Below the pieces are notes generated by a model. The model was not told the origin of the DNA. It saw only the letters and a list, made by a program, of their open reading frames with translations, and searched no databases. Position numbers and translations under genes: made by a program. Below, piece after piece: positions 7,230-9,235 of a DNA stretch of 9,235 nt; the first letter of the stretch is position 1, and every line of letters starts with the position of its first letter. This DNA is from Candidatus Moranbacteria bacterium CG_4_9_14_3_um_filter_45_14 (lineage in GTDB: Bacteria > Patescibacteriota > Minisyncoccia > Moranbacterales > UBA1568): the NCBI GenBank assembly GCA_002790675.1, contig PFVP01000010.1:1-9235 (forward strand). The letters are read 5' to 3'.

Positions 7230-7722
7230 TGTTCTAAGAACACACATTTGGCGGATGAGTTAATCGATACTCTCTCAAAAATTCATTCGGTGTTTTTCCT
7301 CCCAGTCCACAGTGTTCAAGATCATTGTAATACATATTCCACCTTCTCATCTTTTTCTGCAAGTCTTCAAAAGATGAGAAAATATTTTGTTCATAGAATT
7401 TTCCCTGATCCTCTCTCCTGAGTCTCCACGCAAGTTTCCTTGCACACAGCCTCGTTTTCTTTCGTATGCGAATGATATGTTCTTTGATATGAATAGGAGT
7501 CCCTCCTGGCTCAGATTTTGGTCTCGTAGAGTGAGGAATGAGGGACTCCTCACCACCTTTCTTGTACAGGGCAACCCAGCGTTCGAGACTCCTCTTGCTA
7601 TGAGGACAGACTCTTTCCATATCGATAAGACGTACCTTCTTCTCTATGATAGGAAGTACCTATCTCAGTCTTTCTTCTTGTGTTGTTTCTGTCATATGAA
7701 TACTTATGATATTTGTAGGACA
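7230..7722 (-). mobile_element. 493-bp internally deleted insertion sequence (IS481/IS3-like)
   Basis: The ends are imperfect inverted repeats: TGTTCTAAGAACA at 7230-7242, and TGTCCTACAAATA reading inward from 7722, matching at 9 of 13 positions. Both begin TGT, as is common for elements with DDE integrase-type transposases. The left repeat contains the stop codon of the transposase frame, and the right one lies 27 bp before its original start, so the ends fit the gene closely. The transposase has lost its catalytic core, so the copy cannot move itself but could in principle be mobilised in trans. No target duplication is visible in the flanks. Confidence 0.65.
7234..7695 (-). pseudogene. Transposase remnant lacking the DDE catalytic core, with a nonsense codon
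   Basis: The original start is probably the ATG at 7695: the frame reads MTETTQEERLR, a TAG at 7660-7662, then VLPIIEKKVRLIDMERVC. The stop sits where Trp (TGG) would fit. From there the frame is open to 7234. The first part (SKRSLERWVALYKKGGEESL, then KTRLCARKLAWRL) is a helix-turn-helix DNA-binding region of integrase-type transposases. At about 7410/7411 it jumps in frame from AWRLRRE to DQGKFYEQNIFSSFEDL, the characteristic tail that ends NDLEHCGLGGKTPNEFLREY. The whole rve/DDE core, including all three acidic residues, is missing; in intact relatives this is a large central part of the protein. The stop and the deletion together mark it as dead. A shorter 128-aa DNA-binding product from the ATG at 7620 could still be made and might act as a repressor, which is speculation. 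Confidence 0.85.
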
Positions 7723-7736
7723 GTGGGTTATCCACT
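7722..7736. repeat. Small hairpin at the insertion-sequence right end
   Basis: AGTGG (7722-7726) and CCACT (7732-7736) pair around GTTAT. The hairpin directly abuts the outer end of the element. Insertion beside hairpins is known for some mobile elements, but a 5-bp stem is weak evidence. Confidence 0.3.
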
Positions 7737-7753
7737 AGCCTAGCAAAATCGCC

Positions 7754-7769
7754 ATATGTGTGTACATAT
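7754..7769. promoter_or_regulatory. Possible operator: inverted repeat upstream of the -35 box
   Basis: ATATGT (7754-7759) and ACATAT (7764-7769) form a perfect 6-bp dyad with a GTGT spacer. It ends 12 bp before the -35 hexamer of the strong plus-strand promoter. Position and symmetry suit a dimeric regulator. No protein is assigned. Confidence 0.3.
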
Positions 7770-7781
7770 TACCACAACCTC

Positions 7782-7810
7782 TTGACTTTTTGTACGAAAT
7801 GATGTATAAT
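7782..7810 (+). promoter_or_regulatory. Near-consensus sigma-70 promoter
   Basis: TTGACT (7782-7787, five of six) and a perfect TATAAT (7805-7810) are spaced by exactly 17 bp. It is the best promoter in the window. Transcription would start near 7817 and give a short leader of about 50 nt before the 104-codon gene. Confidence 0.8.
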
Positions 7811-7834
7811 TTACAAAACGAAGTTTCTTAAAAA

Positions 7835-7870
7835 ATGAACCCCCAACCACCGAGAAAGGAACACGAATGA
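7835..7870 (+). CDS. Possible 11-codon leader peptide coupled to the downstream gene
   Basis: An ATG about 18 nt after the predicted transcription start opens MNPQPPRKEHE. Its TGA stop (7868-7870) overlaps the ATG at 7867 as ATGA, the classic arrangement for translational coupling. It contains the Shine-Dalgarno of the next gene. It has no good binding site of its own, so translation is uncertain; leaderless-like initiation from the short 5' end is possible. Confidence 0.25.
   Translation: MNPQPPRKEHE
7855..7860 (+). promoter_or_regulatory. Shine-Dalgarno for the 104-codon gene
   Basis: AAAGGA sits six bases before the ATG at 7867. None of the four complete minus-strand genes has a comparable site, so this decides the start and sets the gene apart. 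Confidence 0.65.
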
Positions 7871-8181
7871 CTGACCCCATAATCAAAGGAATGGGAAAAG
7901 AAGTTTTTAGTCTCCTTATGGAGCCCGGAATTTTCTCTCTTGAAGATTTCAAGAGGGTCTTCGCCGATGTCGCACACAAGAACGACATCTGGCACCATAA
8001 GGAGAAAGATCAATATAATTATTTCTTCCGACAAACAATGAAGGAGGTAAAGTCCCTCATTCGGACAGCAAATAGAAAAAAAGAAAAACAACAAAACACT
8101 CCAAAAAAAGAGGGAAAGGGAAAGATTCAGATGCCGGAACTTGATTCAGCTCGGTTGCGATATAATCGAGAACTTTTCTGA
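7867..8181 (+). CDS. Hypothetical protein, 104 aa, lysine-rich tail
   Basis: I do not recognise this protein. It is the only gene on the plus strand. The start is fixed by a Shine-Dalgarno, and a near-consensus promoter lies upstream. Residues 1-65 look like a compact, mostly helical domain with aromatic and charged residues (FSLLMEPGIFSLEDFKRVF, then NDIWHHKEKDQYNYFF). Residues 66-90 are strongly basic (RTANRKKEKQQNTPKKEGK), suggesting contact with nucleic acid or another acidic partner. The C-terminus (ELDSARLRYNRELF) is again helical and mixed charge. There is no signal peptide, membrane segment or cysteine. It lies between a dead insertion sequence and a GIY-YIG stub and is followed by three hairpins and a terminator, so it forms its own transcription unit in an accessory segment. 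Small mobile-element, phage-derived or toxin/regulator roles are all possible; the sequence does not choose among them. Confidence 0.7.
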   Translation: MTDPIIKGMGKEVFSLLMEPGIFSLEDFKRVFADVAHKNDIWHHKEKDQYNYFFRQTMKEVKSLIRTANRKKEKQQNTPKKEGKGKIQMPELDSARLRYNRELF

Positions 8182-8189
8182 ACAACGAG

Positions 8190-8207
8190 ATTGCGCGCTC
8201 GCGCAAT
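8190..8207 (+). repeat. Perfect GC-rich palindrome after the 104-codon gene
   Basis: ATTGCGCG and CGCGCAAT are perfect complements around CT, starting nine bases after the stop codon. There is no T-run after it. It is the first of three successive stems in the 3' region. Confidence 0.6.
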
Positions 8208-8263
8208 AATCCAGCTCGACTCTTGGGGTTCCCTCCTCCCCGCACAGAAGGGTAAGCTGGATT
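8208..8263 (+). repeat. Second 3' stem-loop (9-bp arms)
   Basis: AATCCAGCT (8208-8216) and AGCTGGATT (8255-8263) are perfect complements. They enclose 38 bases that include GGGG and CCCC tracts able to pair. It begins directly where the previous palindrome ends. Its right side, GCTGGATTTTCAAGGGG, resembles the right arm of the uvrC palindrome (GCTGGATTTCACGGGG). Confidence 0.55.
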
Positions 8264-8267
8264 TTCA

Positions 8268-8321
8268 AGGGGACGTTACGAAAGATGTGGCATCATATCA
8301 CGTAGCGTCCCCTCTTTTTTT
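8268..8321 (+). terminator. Intrinsic terminator of the plus-strand unit
   Basis: AGGGGACGTTACG (8268-8280) pairs with CGTAGCGTCCCCT (8301-8313) through 13 bp with one G-T wobble. A C and a run of seven T (8315-8321) follow on the plus strand. The 20-base loop can itself form GATG/CATC. On the minus strand only two T follow the stem, so termination is directional. Confidence 0.85.
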
Positions 8322-8331
8322 ATCTCACTTT

Positions 8332-8448
8332 TTACCCCGTTAGAGCTAAAAAACGTTTCAATCTATTTTTGAGATATCTCTTGCCCATTCCTGTTTTAAG
8401 ATATTTTTCTCGATCAAGGGCATCATTTTTATTTATACAGACTTCATA
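8332..8448 (-). pseudogene. C-terminal remnant of a GIY-YIG nuclease family protein
   Basis: A frame distinct from the adjacent uvrA reads YEVCINKNDALDREKYLK, then TGMGKRYLKNRLKRFLALTG and a TAA at 8332-8334. This is the characteristic end of the small single-domain GIY-YIG nucleases common in CPR genomes (E-x-C-x-N-K-x-D-A-x-x-R-E-K-Y-L-K). The first part, which would hold the GIY, YIG and catalytic Arg and Glu, is absent: upstream the DNA belongs to uvrA. The stub overlaps the last five codons of the second uvrA in another frame. No start codon or promoter remains. Recognition rests on recalled family pattern, but 38 consecutive matching codons are unlikely by chance. Confidence 0.75.
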
Positions 8449-9235
8449 ACCTTTTTCAAATACTGTCCCGTGTACGATCTCGGCATTTGGGCCACTTCTT
8501 CGGGCGTACCGACAGCCACGATTTTTCCTCCTCCCGCACCACCCTCTGGTCCGATGTCGATGACATAGTCAGCGGATTTGATAATATCCATATTGTGTTC
8601 GATGAGAATGACCGTATTTCCTTTCACCACCAAACTCTCCAGTATTTCAATGAGCTTTCTTACGTCTTCATAATGCAGTCCGATCGTCGGTTCATCGAGC
8701 AGATAAATCGTTCGTTCATACATTTTTCGATACAGTTCAGAAGAAATCTTCACGCGCTGTGCTTCACCACCGGAGAGCGTCGTAGCCGACTGTCCGAGTT
8801 TCAGATATCCGAGACCGACTTCGTTCAATGTTTTCAAACGATCGGCAATAGCCGGGATATCGACGAAGAATGAGAAGGCCTCTTCGATTGTCATATCGAG
8901 CACCTGATAGACGTTCTTGTGTTTGTACAAAATCTCGAGTGTCTCTTTGGTAAAACGCTTGCCATTGCACACATCACACGGCACATAGACGGTCGGCAAG
9001 AAATGCATTTCGACAGCGATAAATCCGTTGCCCTCACACGTCTCACACCGTCCCCCGGGACGATTGAATGAAAAACGTCCGGCTTTCCATCCTCGTACCC
9101 GAGCCTCTTCGCTCGATGCGAACAGGTCACGGATATGCGTCCAGGCTCCAGTATAGGTTGCCGGATTGGAACGCGGTGTCCTTCCGATCGGACTCTGATC
9201 GATCAACACCGTTCGTGAGAGATACTCCGATCCGG
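8433..9235 (-). CDS. uvrA: Second UvrA paralogue, C-terminal part (5' end beyond the window)
   Basis: The frame is open to the window edge (GSEYLSRTVLIDQSPIGRTPRSN), so this is the 3' 267 codons or so of a longer gene. It holds most of ABC module II of UvrA: the zinc module C-x2-C-x19-C-x2-C (CETC ... CDVC), signature LSGGEAQRV, Walker B IYLLDEPTIGLH and the H-loop region LIEHNMDII. It aligns along its length with the complete UvrA at 2532-5330 but is clearly diverged, so it is a paralogue and not a recent duplication. Its ELYRKMYERTIYLLDEP segment looks to me like the UvrA usual in CPR. The last codons (VMKSV) lie over the GIY-YIG remnant, so its end may have been altered when the two were joined. 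Whether the N-terminal half exists cannot be seen. Confidence 0.93.
   Translation of the reverse strand, partial: GSEYLSRTVLIDQSPIGRTPRSNPATYTGAWTHIRDLFASSEEARVRGWKAGRFSFNRPGGRCETCEGNGFIAVEMHFLPTVYVPCDVCNGKRFTKETLEILYKHKNVYQVLDMTIEEAFSFFVDIPAIADRLKTLNEVGLGYLKLGQSATTLSGGEAQRVKISSELYRKMYERTIYLLDEPTIGLHYEDVRKLIEILESLVVKGNTVILIEHNMDIIKSADYVIDIGPEGGAGGGKIVAVGTPEEVAQMPRSYTGQYLKKVMKSV

Noticed and set aside
7220..7735. Target-site duplication around the insertion-sequence derivative
   Set aside because: The bases flanking 7230 (CAAAAAAGC) and 7722 (GTGGGTTA) do not match, so none is claimed.
7728..7736. TTATCCACT, one base from a DnaA box
   Set aside because: It is a single isolated match with no cluster, AT-rich unwinding region or replication gene nearby, and it is explained by the small hairpin there.
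1..9235. Alternative genetic code (TGA as Gly)
   Set aside because: No gene contains an in-frame TGA where glycine is expected, and the 104-codon gene ends in TGA at a sensible place.

Overview
The window looks like a piece of a Patescibacteria (CPR), probably Parcubacteria-like, chromosome. This is inferred from three things: the compact UvrC that ends right after its RNase H-like domain, a nucleotidyltransferase-fold protein of a kind common in these genomes, and palindromic repeats embedded in genes. TGA, TAG and TAA all act as stops, so there is no sign of TGA recoding.

Layout. Four complete genes on the minus strand fill 29-6980: a type IV pilus/type II secretion inner-membrane platform protein (PilC/GspF), a nucleotidyltransferase-fold protein of unknown role, a full-length UvrA and a short UvrC. 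A hairpin-rich gap (2264-2531) separates uvrA from the nucleotidyltransferase gene. A gap with possible relics of a UvrC helix-hairpin-helix tail (5480-5624) separates uvrC from uvrA. From 6981 to 8432 the region is accessory: a nested palindrome, a 493-bp insertion-sequence derivative whose transposase has lost its catalytic core and carries a nonsense codon, and a self-contained plus-strand unit (consensus sigma-70 promoter, 11-codon leader, 104-codon unknown gene, three hairpins, terminator). Next comes the C-terminal stub of a GIY-YIG nuclease. From 8433 to the window end is the 3' part of a second, different uvrA.

How the genes relate. UvrA and UvrC are parts of nucleotide excision repair; UvrB is not in the window. 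Two diverged UvrA paralogues bracket uvrC and the accessory segment. The strongest unusual signals are a perfect 50-bp three-way-junction palindrome carried in frame inside uvrC (an in-gene repeat resembling Rickettsia palindromic elements in principle), the promoter-to-terminator unit around the 104-aa unknown protein, and the GIY-YIG stub overlapping the end of the second uvrA out of frame. I see no tRNA, rRNA or CRISPR array.
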